The position numbers were made by a program, and so were the translations under genes. This document shows, piece after piece, positions 35,400-43,505 of a stretch of DNA of 64,000 bases. The first letter of the stretch is position 1, and every line of letters begins with the position of its first letter. Origin of the DNA: Streptomyces spororaveus (lineage in GTDB: Bacteria; Actinomycetota; Actinomycetes; Streptomycetales; Streptomycetaceae); assembly GCF_016755875.1 (NCBI RefSeq), contig NZ_BNED01000005.1:558001-622000 (forward strand), in the 5' to 3' direction. The notes below the pieces were generated by a model. It worked only from the letters and a program-made list of their open reading frames with translations. It did no database searches and was not told the DNA's origin.

Positions 35400-37160
35400 G
35401 TGACCACCCGGCACGACGGCCACGGGATCCTCTCCCGCGTCCGGGCGGTTCCCGGAATCCGCGCGGCGACGTCCTACCGGCGCGAGTGGCTGTCCAAGGA
35501 CCTGGTCGCGGGAGTAGTCCTGACCACGCTGCTGGTGCCGCAGGGCATGGCGTACGCGGAGCTGGCGGGTCTGCCGGCGATCACCGGCCTGTACACGACG
35601 ATCCTCTGCCTGCTCGGCTACGCGGTCTTCGGGCCGTCCCGGATCCTGGTGCTGGGTCCGGACTCCTCGCTCGGGCCGATGATCGCCGCCACCGTGCTGC
35701 CGCTCGTGGCGGCCGGCGGGGATCCCGGCCGGGCCGTCGCGCTGGCGTCGATGCTCGCGCTCATGGTGGCGGCCATCATGATCCTGGCCTCGGTGGCGAA
35801 GCTCGGCTTCATCGCCGACCTGATCTCCAAACCGACGATGATCGGCTACATGAACGGCCTGGCCCTGACCATTCTCATCGGCCAGCTGCCCAAGCTGCTC
35901 GGGTTCAAGGTCGAGGCGGACAACCTGATCGGCGAGTGTGCCGGCCTCGTGCGGATGATCGCCGACGGGGCGACCGTCCCGGCCGCCGCGGCCGTGGGCA
36001 TCGGCGGAATCGTGCTGATCCTGATCCTGCAGCGCTTCCTGCCGAAGGTTCCCGCGGTACTCGTGATGGTGGTCCTGGCGATCGCCGCCGCCACCGTCTT
36101 CGACCTGGACGAGCACGGCGTCGGCCTGGTCGGCGTACTGCCCGAGGGGTTCCCGCCCTTCACGATCCCCGACATACGGGCGGCCGACCTCGCACCGCTG
36201 CTGGGCGGTGCGCTGGGCATCGCGCTGGTGTCGCTCGCCGACACGATCTCCAACGCGTCCGCCTTCGCGGCCCGCACCGGCCAGGAGGTCCGCGGCAACC
36301 AGGAGATGGCCGGCGTCGGTGCGGCCAACCTGGCGGCCGCCCTCTTCCAGGGCTTCCCCGTCAGCACCAGCGGTTCCCGGACGGCGGTGGCGGAGCGGGC
36401 GGGGGCCCGGACCCAGCTCACCGGGGTCGTCGGGGCGGCGCTCATCGTCCTCATGCTCGTGCTGGCTCCGGGGCTGTTCCGCAACCTCCCCCAGCCGGCC
36501 CTCGCGGCCGTGGTCATCACCGCGTCGCTGTCCCTGGCCGACGTACCGGGAGCCGTACGGCTGTGGCGGCAGCGGCGGGCGGAATTCCTGCTCTGCTTCG
36601 CGGCCTTCGCCGGCGTGGCCCTGCTCGGTGTGCTGCCCGGGATCGCCATCGCCGTGGGCCTGTCCGTACTGAACGTCTTCCGGCGGGCCTGGTGGCCGTA
36701 CGACACGGTGCTGGGGCGGGTGCGGGGCCTGGAGGGCTACCACGACATCCGTTCCTACCCCGAGGCCGAGCAACTGCCGGGCCTGGTGATCTACCGGTTC
36801 GACGCCCCGCTGTTCTTCGCCAACGCCAAGACCTTCCGGGACGAGGTCAGGCGGCTGGCCGCCGCGGATCCGCGGCCGGGCTGGATCGTGGTCGCGGCGG
36901 AGCCGATGACCGATGTGGACACCACGGCCGCCGACGTACTGGAGGAGCTCGACGAGGCGCTCAACGCGGACGGCGTGCACCTCGTGTTCGCCGAGCTCAA
37001 GGACCCGGTGCGGCGGAAGATCGAGCGGTACGAACTCACCCGGACCATCGACCCCCGGCACTTCTTCCCCACCGTGGAGGCCGCGGTCGCCGCCTTCCGC
37101 CGGGGCACCGGAGCACAGTGGACGGCGCCGGGCCCCGACACGCCCACCGGCCCGGAATGA
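35400..37160 (+). CDS. SulP/SLC26 anion transporter with STAS domain
   Basis: 586 residues. A SulP membrane core of about 10-14 helices (VPQGMAYAELAGLPAITGLY signature at about 39-58; GFPVSTSGSRTAVAERAGA) is followed by a cytoplasmic STAS domain (about 445-560, FFANAKTFRDEVRRL, then DTTAADVLEEL). Such carriers take up sulfate, bicarbonate or other anions. GTG start, 13 bases after the ATPase gene, with GAGGAAGG. Confidence 0.93.
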   Translation: MTTRHDGHGILSRVRAVPGIRAATSYRREWLSKDLVAGVVLTTLLVPQGMAYAELAGLPAITGLYTTILCLLGYAVFGPSRILVLGPDSSLGPMIAATVLPLVAAGGDPGRAVALASMLALMVAAIMILASVAKLGFIADLISKPTMIGYMNGLALTILIGQLPKLLGFKVEADNLIGECAGLVRMIADGATVPAAAAVGIGGIVLILILQRFLPKVPAVLVMVVLAIAAATVFDLDEHGVGLVGVLPEGFPPFTIPDIRAADLAPLLGGALGIALVSLADTISNASAFAARTGQEVRGNQEMAGVGAANLAAALFQGFPVSTSGSRTAVAERAGARTQLTGVVGAALIVLMLVLAPGLFRNLPQPALAAVVITASLSLADVPGAVRLWRQRRAEFLLCFAAFAGVALLGVLPGIAIAVGLSVLNVFRRAWWPYDTVLGRVRGLEGYHDIRSYPEAEQLPGLVIYRFDAPLFFANAKTFRDEVRRLAAADPRPGWIVVAAEPMTDVDTTAADVLEELDEALNADGVHLVFAELKDPVRRKIERYELTRTIDPRHFFPTVEAAVAAFRRGTGAQWTAPGPDTPTGPE

Positions 37161-37221
37161 CGGCCCGGGCCCTGGATGGCAGGACCGGCGGAGCCGGGGC
37201 ACCATGGCCGTGGAGGACGCC

Positions 37222-38901
37222 ATGAACCAGGACCCGCAGGTACCTCCCGCGCAGGACGAACCGGTACGCGAACACCGTCTGCTGCCCCGCCTGACGCTGC
37301 CCGGCTGCTGGGGCGCGCTCCTCCTGGCCTGTCTGTCCTTCACTCCGTCACTGCTCCCCCGCGGCGGCGTACTCCAGGGCCTGATCTGCGGTATCAGCGC
37401 GGCCATCGGCTACGGGCTGGGCGTGGTCGCGGCGTACGTGTGGCGCGCCTTCGCCGACCGGGACGCACGCAGCGCCTCCCGCCGGTCGTGGCTCGTCCTG
37501 ATCGTCGGCGCGGTCGTGCTCTTCGGCGTCTCGTTCGGGCTCGGCCAGTACTGGCAGCACCAGATCCGGCTGCTCATGGGGGTCACCGACTACAACGTCC
37601 TCTTCACCGTCGCCTGCCCGTTCGTCGCGGTGCTCGTCTTCCTGCTCCTGCTCCTGGCCGGGCGGGGGCTCCGGGCCCTGTACCACCGGGCCGCCGACCT
37701 GCTCGGGCGCTGGATCGGCAGGCGCGCCGCGCGGGTGGTCGGCTGGATCCTGGTGGCGGGCCTGGCCTGGGCCGCGTTCTCCGGGCTGCTGCTGAACGGC
37801 TTCGTGAACGCGTCCAACGAGGCCTTCTCGCTGCGCGACACGGAGACCCCGGAAGGCGTGCACCAGCCCACCTCGGCGCTGCGTTCGGGCGGGCCCGGCT
37901 CGCTGGTGCCGTGGGACTCGCTGGGCAGGGAGGGCCGGGCGTTCGCCGACGGAGGACCGTCGGCCCAGGAGATCGGCGCGTTCACGCACCGTACGGCGCA
38001 GGAGCCCATCCGCGCCTACGCCGGGCTGGAGACCTCCGACGACACGGAGACCCGGGCGGCCCGGGCGGTCGCGGACCTCGAACGGGCGGGCGGCTTCGCA
38101 CGCGAGAACCTGCTCGTGATGACCACCACGGGCAGCGGCTGGGTGGATCCCGCGGCTGTGGACTCGTTCGAGTACCTGGGCAACGGCGACGCGGCCACCG
38201 TGGCGATCCAGTACTCCTACCTGCCGTCGTGGATGTCGTACCTGGTGGACCAGTCCAAGGCGCGCGCGGCCGGCCGCGATCTCTTCGACGCGGTCTACGA
38301 CAAGTGGTCCAAGCTGCCCCAGGACCGGCGCCCGCGCCTGTTCGTGGCCGGTGAGAGCCTGGGGTCGTTCGGCGGTGAGACGGCCTTCAGCGGGGAGGCC
38401 GACCTGCGCAACCGCACCGCCGGCACCGTGTTCGCCGGCCCGCCCAACTTCAACACGCTGTTCCGCGAGTTCAGCGACCACCGCGACGCCGGCAGCCCCG
38501 AGATCGGGCCCGTCTACCGGGAGGGGCGGACGGTCCGCTTCACTGACGACCCGGCCACCGGGACGCCTCCGGCCGACCGGCCGTGGGACGGCCCGCGGGT
38601 GCTCTACCTGATGCACCCGTCCGACCCGATCGTCTGGTGGAGCCCGAACCTGGCCTTCACCGAGCCCGACTGGATCGGGGAACGGCCCGGCTCGGACGTG
38701 CTCGAAGCCATGGTCTGGATTCCGTTCGTGACCTTCTGGCAGGTCACCGCCGACCTGCCGTTCTCGACCGGTGTTCCGGACGGCCACGGCCACACGTACA
38801 AGGCCGCGTACGTCGACGCCTGGAAGGACATCATGCGGCCCGAAGGATTCACCGCGCAGGACCTGAACGAGCTGAAGGGCATCGTCTCGCCGCCGAGCTG
38901 A
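37222..38901 (+). CDS. Membrane-anchored alpha/beta-hydrolase family protein
   Basis: 559 residues. Four N-terminal transmembrane helices (about 25-200) precede a hydrolase domain with a nucleophile elbow GESLGSFGGE and later PSDPIVWW and GHGHTYK as candidate Asp and His. This matches a conserved actinobacterial membrane hydrolase family of unknown substrate. ATG 37222 has GGAGGA five bases upstream; ATG 37204 is an alternative. It is last in the PPK2-ATPase-SulP run. Confidence 0.82.
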   Translation: MNQDPQVPPAQDEPVREHRLLPRLTLPGCWGALLLACLSFTPSLLPRGGVLQGLICGISAAIGYGLGVVAAYVWRAFADRDARSASRRSWLVLIVGAVVLFGVSFGLGQYWQHQIRLLMGVTDYNVLFTVACPFVAVLVFLLLLLAGRGLRALYHRAADLLGRWIGRRAARVVGWILVAGLAWAAFSGLLLNGFVNASNEAFSLRDTETPEGVHQPTSALRSGGPGSLVPWDSLGREGRAFADGGPSAQEIGAFTHRTAQEPIRAYAGLETSDDTETRAARAVADLERAGGFARENLLVMTTTGSGWVDPAAVDSFEYLGNGDAATVAIQYSYLPSWMSYLVDQSKARAAGRDLFDAVYDKWSKLPQDRRPRLFVAGESLGSFGGETAFSGEADLRNRTAGTVFAGPPNFNTLFREFSDHRDAGSPEIGPVYREGRTVRFTDDPATGTPPADRPWDGPRVLYLMHPSDPIVWWSPNLAFTEPDWIGERPGSDVLEAMVWIPFVTFWQVTADLPFSTGVPDGHGHTYKAAYVDAWKDIMRPEGFTAQDLNELKGIVSPPS

Positions 38902-38918
38902 GTCCGTCCCGCCGCCGG

Positions 38919-39665
38919 TCAGCGCAGCAGGTACCCGACGAGGTAGCCCAGCGCGTTGACCGCCCAGTGCAGGCCCATGGGAGCGAGCAGGCTGCCGCTG
39001 CGGCGGCGCAGCTCGCAGAACAGGACGCCCGCCGCAGCCGTGAACAGTACGGCCCCCAGCACCGCCAGCACCACCCCGAGCCCGGAGTCGCCGACGACCG
39101 AGTTCACGGCCGGTTTCGCGGTCGCCAGGTGCAGCGACGGCAGCACGTGCCACAGCCCGAACAGCCCGCTCGACACGGCGGTCGCCCCTACGACCCCCCG
39201 CACCCGGAGCACGAGGCCGTAGAGCACACCCCGGAAGGCGATCTCCTCCACCAGGACCGTGCCGACGGGGACCAGCACGAAGGCCCGCAGCAGTACCTCG
39301 CCGCCGTCCATCGCCTCGTACCGCCGGTCCTCGAACAGCCCCCTGGTCGCGGGCAGCAGGGCCCCGGCCAGGTAGACGACGGCGACCAGGCCGGTCAGGG
39401 CCAGCGCCCAGCGGGCACCGCGGGCCCACGTGTCCCGGGCCAGGCCCGCGTCGGCGAGGGTACCGCCGGCCCAGCGCAGGACACCGAGCAGCAGACCGCT
39501 GACCAGGACGGCCGTCACCAGGCTCCACGGGCCCGTCCAGCGGTGCAGGGCCTGATTGGCGGCGGCGAGCACGGTCACCGCGAGTCCGACGGCGGGCCAG
39601 GTACCGATGCGTCGCGGGAGGCGGGGGTGCCGCCGCCCGGCCTCATCGTCGGTGCTGCGGGGCAT
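38919..39665 (-). CDS. CPBP intramembrane metalloprotease
   Basis: 248 residues, about seven hydrophobic helices. The CPBP/Abi signature EEIAFRG (motif 1) is followed by FGLWHVLPS (motif 2, His) and LHWAVNALGY (motif 3). The family includes CAAX proteases and bacteriocin-immunity proteins. Convergent to the membrane hydrolase with a 17-bp gap. Confidence 0.88.
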   Translation of the reverse strand: MPRSTDDEAGRRHPRLPRRIGTWPAVGLAVTVLAAANQALHRWTGPWSLVTAVLVSGLLLGVLRWAGGTLADAGLARDTWARGARWALALTGLVAVVYLAGALLPATRGLFEDRRYEAMDGGEVLLRAFVLVPVGTVLVEEIAFRGVLYGLVLRVRGVVGATAVSSGLFGLWHVLPSLHLATAKPAVNSVVGDSGLGVVLAVLGAVLFTAAAGVLFCELRRRSGSLLAPMGLHWAVNALGYLVGYLLR

Positions 39666-39816
39666 GCGGACGCACCTCGGTCAGGACGACTGGTCGGTCC
39701 GCATCATCTTGCACCCTCGGCGGTCGGCGACGGGGCAGTGGCGCCGCCGACCGGGCTGTTCCTGGACGTTCACTTCGTGTGTGCGCCGCCGGCACGTCGT
39801 GGCGTCCGCACGGGTC

Positions 39817-40320
39817 TCAGTAGTCGATGCGGTCGGCCTTGGCCACCCATGCGTCGAACGGCGCCGTACGGTTGGGCAGGTCCAGGTGCTCGACCGCCAG
39901 CGGCCACTTGGACGCGGGCTGCTTCTCGAACAGGTCGTAGAACTTGCGGTCGTCGAATCCGGCCACCGCGGCGTCGTGCCGGTCGGCGGCGAAGACGATC
40001 CGGTCGACGCGCGCCCAGAGGGCCGAGGAGAGACACATCGGACACGGTTCGCACGAGGTCACCAGGACACAGCCTTCGAGCGAGAAGGTGCCCAGCTCCT
40101 TGCAGGCGGCACGCATCGCGCTCACCTCGGCGTGGGCCGTCGGGTCGAGGGTGGAGGTCACCCGGTTGTTCCCGATCGCCACGATCTCGCCGCCCTTGGC
40201 GACGAGGGCGCCGAACGGACCACCGCCGTTCGCGACGCTGTTCGTGGCCAGTGTGATCGCCTCGTCCAGCCAGGTGCGCTCGAGGTCCTGGATGTCGGCT
40301 TCTTGGGTGTGCGCGGTCAT
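39817..40320 (-). CDS. guaD: Guanine deaminase-like nucleoside deaminase
   Basis: 167 residues of the cytidine-deaminase fold. Zinc site: HAE (catalytic Glu) and PCPMC (two Cys). The C-terminal DRHDAAVAGFDDRKFYD segment is typical of guanine deaminases of the GuaD type rather than TadA. It would convert guanine to xanthine. ATG 40320 has a perfect AAGGAG five bases upstream; the SD region can pair with CTCC just before it. Two strong palindromes lie upstream. Confidence 0.85.
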   Translation of the reverse strand: MTAHTQEADIQDLERTWLDEAITLATNSVANGGGPFGALVAKGGEIVAIGNNRVTSTLDPTAHAEVSAMRAACKELGTFSLEGCVLVTSCEPCPMCLSSALWARVDRIVFAADRHDAAVAGFDDRKFYDLFEKQPASKWPLAVEHLDLPNRTAPFDAWVAKADRIDY

Positions 40321-40350
40321 GGTCACTCCTTAGGAGACGGTGGGGGTGTT

Positions 40351-40366
40351 CCCTGGTGCACCAGGG
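40351..40366. promoter_or_regulatory. 16-bp perfect palindrome upstream of guaD
   Basis: CCCTGGTGCACCAGGG is fully self-complementary and lies 30 bases before the guaD ATG, a good position for a repressor site on the promoter or leader. Confidence 0.65.
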
Positions 40367-40381
40367 GCTACGGGTGTGGCT

Positions 40382-40439
40382 CGCGGGTACCGCCCGGCGC
40401 CCGGGTATCCGGGGATCGGCGCAGGAGGCGGTACCCGCG
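40382..40439. promoter_or_regulatory. 13-bp inverted repeat upstream of guaD
   Basis: CGCGGGTACCGCC at 40382-40394 and its exact complement at 40427-40439 enclose a 32-base loop. On the minus-strand transcript it could fold as an attenuator or leader stem; as DNA it could be a wide operator. Confidence 0.5.
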
Positions 40440-40887
40440 GTGGATCGCTACGGCCGAACGCCGGCGACGGGCTCCGCTGCGAGCGCGGTGCGGGTCGGGT
40501 CCGCCGCCGGCGATCGGCCGGAAAACGTCTCGCTCAAGGCTTTTCTCCCCCGCGTGATGCATCGTGTGTGAGGAGTACACAGGCAACCGAGCGGAGTCAG
40601 GCAGGGACGGAAGACATGAAAACGTCCGCTGGCTGAAACCTACTCTTCGTACAGATCTACAAAAATCGTTCGCGGCGCGTGATATGACCTCTGGTCAATG
40701 GTCCGGCCCGACCCGTCGCGGAAGCGAACATTCCTGGTGAGCGACGCAGTTGAGCAGGGTGGACGACCCCGGCGGCCACGGGCGACGGAGCCGCCGTCGA
40801 GGGTTCCGCGCTCCGCCCGGCGGCGGGAGGACGACGGGCAGCGCGTTCCGGTTCGCAATGCGGTCGCGGCGCGGGACGTCGAGGCCG

Positions 40888-42084
40888 TCAGCCGAGGCCG
40901 AGGACGACCGGTCCGCCCGACCGGTCGACCCGGTCCATCCATCCCGGAGGCAGCCGCAGGGACCGCGATGGCGGCATCCTGACCGGGAACCGCCGGCGCC
41001 ACAGCAGGCTGCCGTCCTGGGCGGCTGTCAGCACCGGGGCGGTCAGCGGCTCCCCCGACCGGAGCAGCAGAGGGCGCCGCGCGATGTCCGTGAGCCGGTT
41101 CGGCACCACCCACACCAGCGGGGCCCGGACGACGAGCGGTGGACCGGGCTCCGGCCATGGCGCCCCCGAGAGGCGGGCCAGGACCGGGGCCGCGGCGGCG
41201 GCGCCCTCCGCGAAGGCGGTGGCGGCGGATTCGACGCCGTGGAGGGCGTTGCCGACGGCGAAGACCCCCGGCACCGACGTACGGAAGGACGCGTCCACGG
41301 AAGGACCGCGGGTAGCCGGATCCACGGCGATGCCGCCGCGGCGGGCCAGCTCGTGGTCGGGGATCCAGTCGCCGGTGAAGACCACCGTGTCGCAGGCGAG
41401 GACCCCGGTGCGCCCGTCCGCGTGACGCACCGCCACGCCCGACAGGCGGCCCCGGCCGCGCAGTTCGCCCACCGTCGTGGCCGTGAGCAGCGGAACTCCC
41501 GGCACGGCGGCGCCTCGGGAGCGCTCCGTGACCACGGCCACCACCTGCGCTCCCGCCCGGCGCAGCGTCCGTACCGCATGGCGGGCCACGGGCTCGGCGC
41601 CCACCACGACGGCCCGGCGGCCGACGTCCTGGCCGTACAGGTGGACCGACTGCTGCAGCTCCCCGGTGGTCAGCACCCCCGCCGGCCGGGAGCCCGGCAC
41701 GAGCCGGGCGCTGCGGGGGCGCTCACGGGCGCCCGTGGCGAGGACGACGGCGCGGGCCGTGATCCGCTCCAGGCCCGCCGGGCCGGTGGTCTCCAGGGTC
41801 AGCGGGCCGGCCCAGCCCGTGGCACTGACACCGGTACGGAGCACGGCCCCGGCCGTCACCGCCGCCTGGGCGGTCCGCCGCGCGTACGCCGGTCCGGTGA
41901 GCCAGGGGCGCCGGGGCGCCCCGAATCCCCCGTGGTGGCAGTGGCGCGGCACCCCGCCCGCGTCCTGCTCGCGCTCCAGGACCTCGACGTGCCCGGCGCC
42001 CGCGCGGGCGAGGCGGGCGGCGAGGGCCAGCCCGGCGGGGCCGGCGCCGACGACGAGGACGTCGACCGTGCGGGCGCGGCTCAC
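40888..42084 (-). CDS. FAD/NAD(P)-dependent oxidoreductase (GlpB/Nox-like)
   Basis: 398 residues. N-terminal FAD site VDVLVVGAGPAGLALAARLA, an ATG-type motif VVLATGARERPRS, a second dinucleotide fold (AVVVGAEPVARHAVRTLR) and a C-terminal FAD motif VPGVFAVGNALHGVESA. It is the last gene of a three-gene operon; its GTG overlaps the upstream stop (GTGA). In similar glycerol or opine loci this protein re-oxidises the dehydrogenase electrons. The exact acceptor is unknown. Confidence 0.86.
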   Translation of the reverse strand: MSRARTVDVLVVGAGPAGLALAARLARAGAGHVEVLEREQDAGGVPRHCHHGGFGAPRRPWLTGPAYARRTAQAAVTAGAVLRTGVSATGWAGPLTLETTGPAGLERITARAVVLATGARERPRSARLVPGSRPAGVLTTGELQQSVHLYGQDVGRRAVVVGAEPVARHAVRTLRRAGAQVVAVVTERSRGAAVPGVPLLTATTVGELRGRGRLSGVAVRHADGRTGVLACDTVVFTGDWIPDHELARRGGIAVDPATRGPSVDASFRTSVPGVFAVGNALHGVESAATAFAEGAAAAAPVLARLSGAPWPEPGPPLVVRAPLVWVVPNRLTDIARRPLLLRSGEPLTAPVLTAAQDGSLLWRRRFPVRMPPSRSLRLPPGWMDRVDRSGGPVVLGLG

Positions 42085-43505
42085 CGGCGGGCCTCCTCGA
42101 ACAGCGCGCGGACGGCGGCCCCGCAGTGGAATCCCTGGCAGCGCCCGCCCCGTGCGCGGGTGCGCCGCCGCAGGCCGTCCGGCGAACCGGGCGGGACCGC
42201 CGAGGCCAGCGCGTCGCGGATCTCCCCGCGGGTGACGCGCTCGCAGTGGCAGACGATGCGGCCGTACTCCGGGTCCCGCGCGATCAACTCCGCGTCGCGG
42301 TACGGCCGGAGGAAGGCCTCGCCCAGGTTCGGCATCCGCACCGGCACCAGGTCCCGGGTCCCCGCCACGGGCAGACCGCCCTCGGCGAGCAGTTCCACCA
42401 CATGGGCGGCGATCGCCATCGAGGCCGTCAGTCCCGTGGAACGGATCCCGCCCACGGTGACGTACCGCTGCGCGGGGTGGGCCCGGATCGCGTAGTCCTC
42501 GTCTCCGGTGGCGGCCCGCAGGCCGGCGTACACGGCGGTGACCTCCTCCTCCAGCAGGGCCGGCAGGATCCGGCGGCCCTTCTCCCGCAGCAGCGCGAGC
42601 CCTTCGGCGGTCGATCCGGTGTCCGTCCTGTCGTCCAGGTCCTCGGCGGTCGGCCCGAGCAGTACGTTCCCGTACACCGTCGGCGACACCAGTACCCCCT
42701 TCCCGAGGGCGCCCGGTACGGGGAGCAGGATGTGACGTACGAGGCCGCGGGCGAGCTCGTCGAAGACGATCAGCTGGCCTCGCCGGGGCGTCACGGCGAA
42801 GTCCGCGTGGCCGAGGAGCCGGTCGATCGCGTCGGCGTACAGACCGGCCGCGTTGACCAGGTGCCGGGTGCGCAGCGCGCCCCGGTTCGTGGTCAGCGTG
42901 GTCGGGGTGCGCGTTCCGTCCGAGGTGATGTCCTGGACACGGCAGTTGAGGTGCAGGTCGACGCCTGTGCGGACGGCCTGCGTCGCGTAGGCGAGGGTGG
43001 TGGTCCAGGGACAGATGATGGACTCCCCCGGTACGTCGAGCGCTCCCAGCGCCCCGGGTCCGAGCCGCGGTTCGCGGGCACGCACCTCCTCGGCCGGGAT
43101 GATCCGGGCCGAGCGGTGGCCGTTGCGCACGGCCTTCCGCGCGAGGCCCGGCAGTGCGGCGAGCTGCTCCTCGTCCCAGGCGACGAGGAGCGCCCCGAGC
43201 GGTTCCACCGGGATCCCGGTCTCGGCGGCGTACGCGGAGAGCAGCCGGTGGCCCTCGCGGACGAGCCGGGACTCCAGGGAGCCCGGCACGGCGTCGAAAC
43301 CGGTGTGCAGGATGGCGGTGTTGGCCTTGGAGGTGCCGTCCCCGACGTCGTCGGACGCGTCGACGAGGGCGATCCGCAGCGGGAGCCGGGCCAGTTCGCG
43401 GGCGATCGCCGTGCCCACCACGCCGGCGCCGACGACCGTCACGTCGTACTCCCCGCCCGGCAGGGCGCCGCCGGTCGTGACGGCGCCGCCGGTGGTGCCG
43501 GTCAT
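42081..43505 (-). CDS. FAD-dependent glycerol-3-phosphate dehydrogenase-like protein with BFD domain
   Basis: 474 residues. A DAO-type FAD domain (YDVTVVGAGVVGTAIARELA, then TSKANTAILHTGFDA and VNAAGLYADAID) is followed by a C-terminal BFD-like [2Fe-2S] domain with CHC (VCHCERVTRGEI) and a further CxxxxC (GGRCQGFHCGAA). This is the GlpA-type layout. It would oxidise glycerol-3-phosphate or a related hydroxyacid. ATG 43505 overlaps the kinase stop (ATGA). Longer open frame upstream belongs to the kinase region on another frame. Confidence 0.88.
   Translation of the reverse strand: MTGTTGGAVTTGGALPGGEYDVTVVGAGVVGTAIARELARLPLRIALVDASDDVGDGTSKANTAILHTGFDAVPGSLESRLVREGHRLLSAYAAETGIPVEPLGALLVAWDEEQLAALPGLARKAVRNGHRSARIIPAEEVRAREPRLGPGALGALDVPGESIICPWTTTLAYATQAVRTGVDLHLNCRVQDITSDGTRTPTTLTTNRGALRTRHLVNAAGLYADAIDRLLGHADFAVTPRRGQLIVFDELARGLVRHILLPVPGALGKGVLVSPTVYGNVLLGPTAEDLDDRTDTGSTAEGLALLREKGRRILPALLEEEVTAVYAGLRAATGDEDYAIRAHPAQRYVTVGGIRSTGLTASMAIAAHVVELLAEGGLPVAGTRDLVPVRMPNLGEAFLRPYRDAELIARDPEYGRIVCHCERVTRGEIRDALASAVPPGSPDGLRRRTRARGGRCQGFHCGAAVRALFEEARR

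Larger units (their letters stand above)
40321..40887. other. Long intergenic region upstream of guaD
   Basis: 567 bases between two minus-strand genes. It holds the guaD promoter region with two dyads listed separately, and an AT-rich stretch at about 40617-40710. Short frames here lack codon bias and family similarity. A five-codon ATG frame at 40616-40636 has a possible ribosome site but is too short to judge. Confidence 0.5.

Noticed and set aside
31688..35407. A 1239-codon open frame on the minus strand
   Set aside because: It lies opposite PPK2 and the P-type ATPase, both with full family motifs. High GC leaves stop-free antisense frames; no family motif is present.
40340..40636. Small plus-strand gene upstream of guaD
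   Set aside because: No ribosome site, poor codon bias and it crosses the dyads of the guaD promoter.
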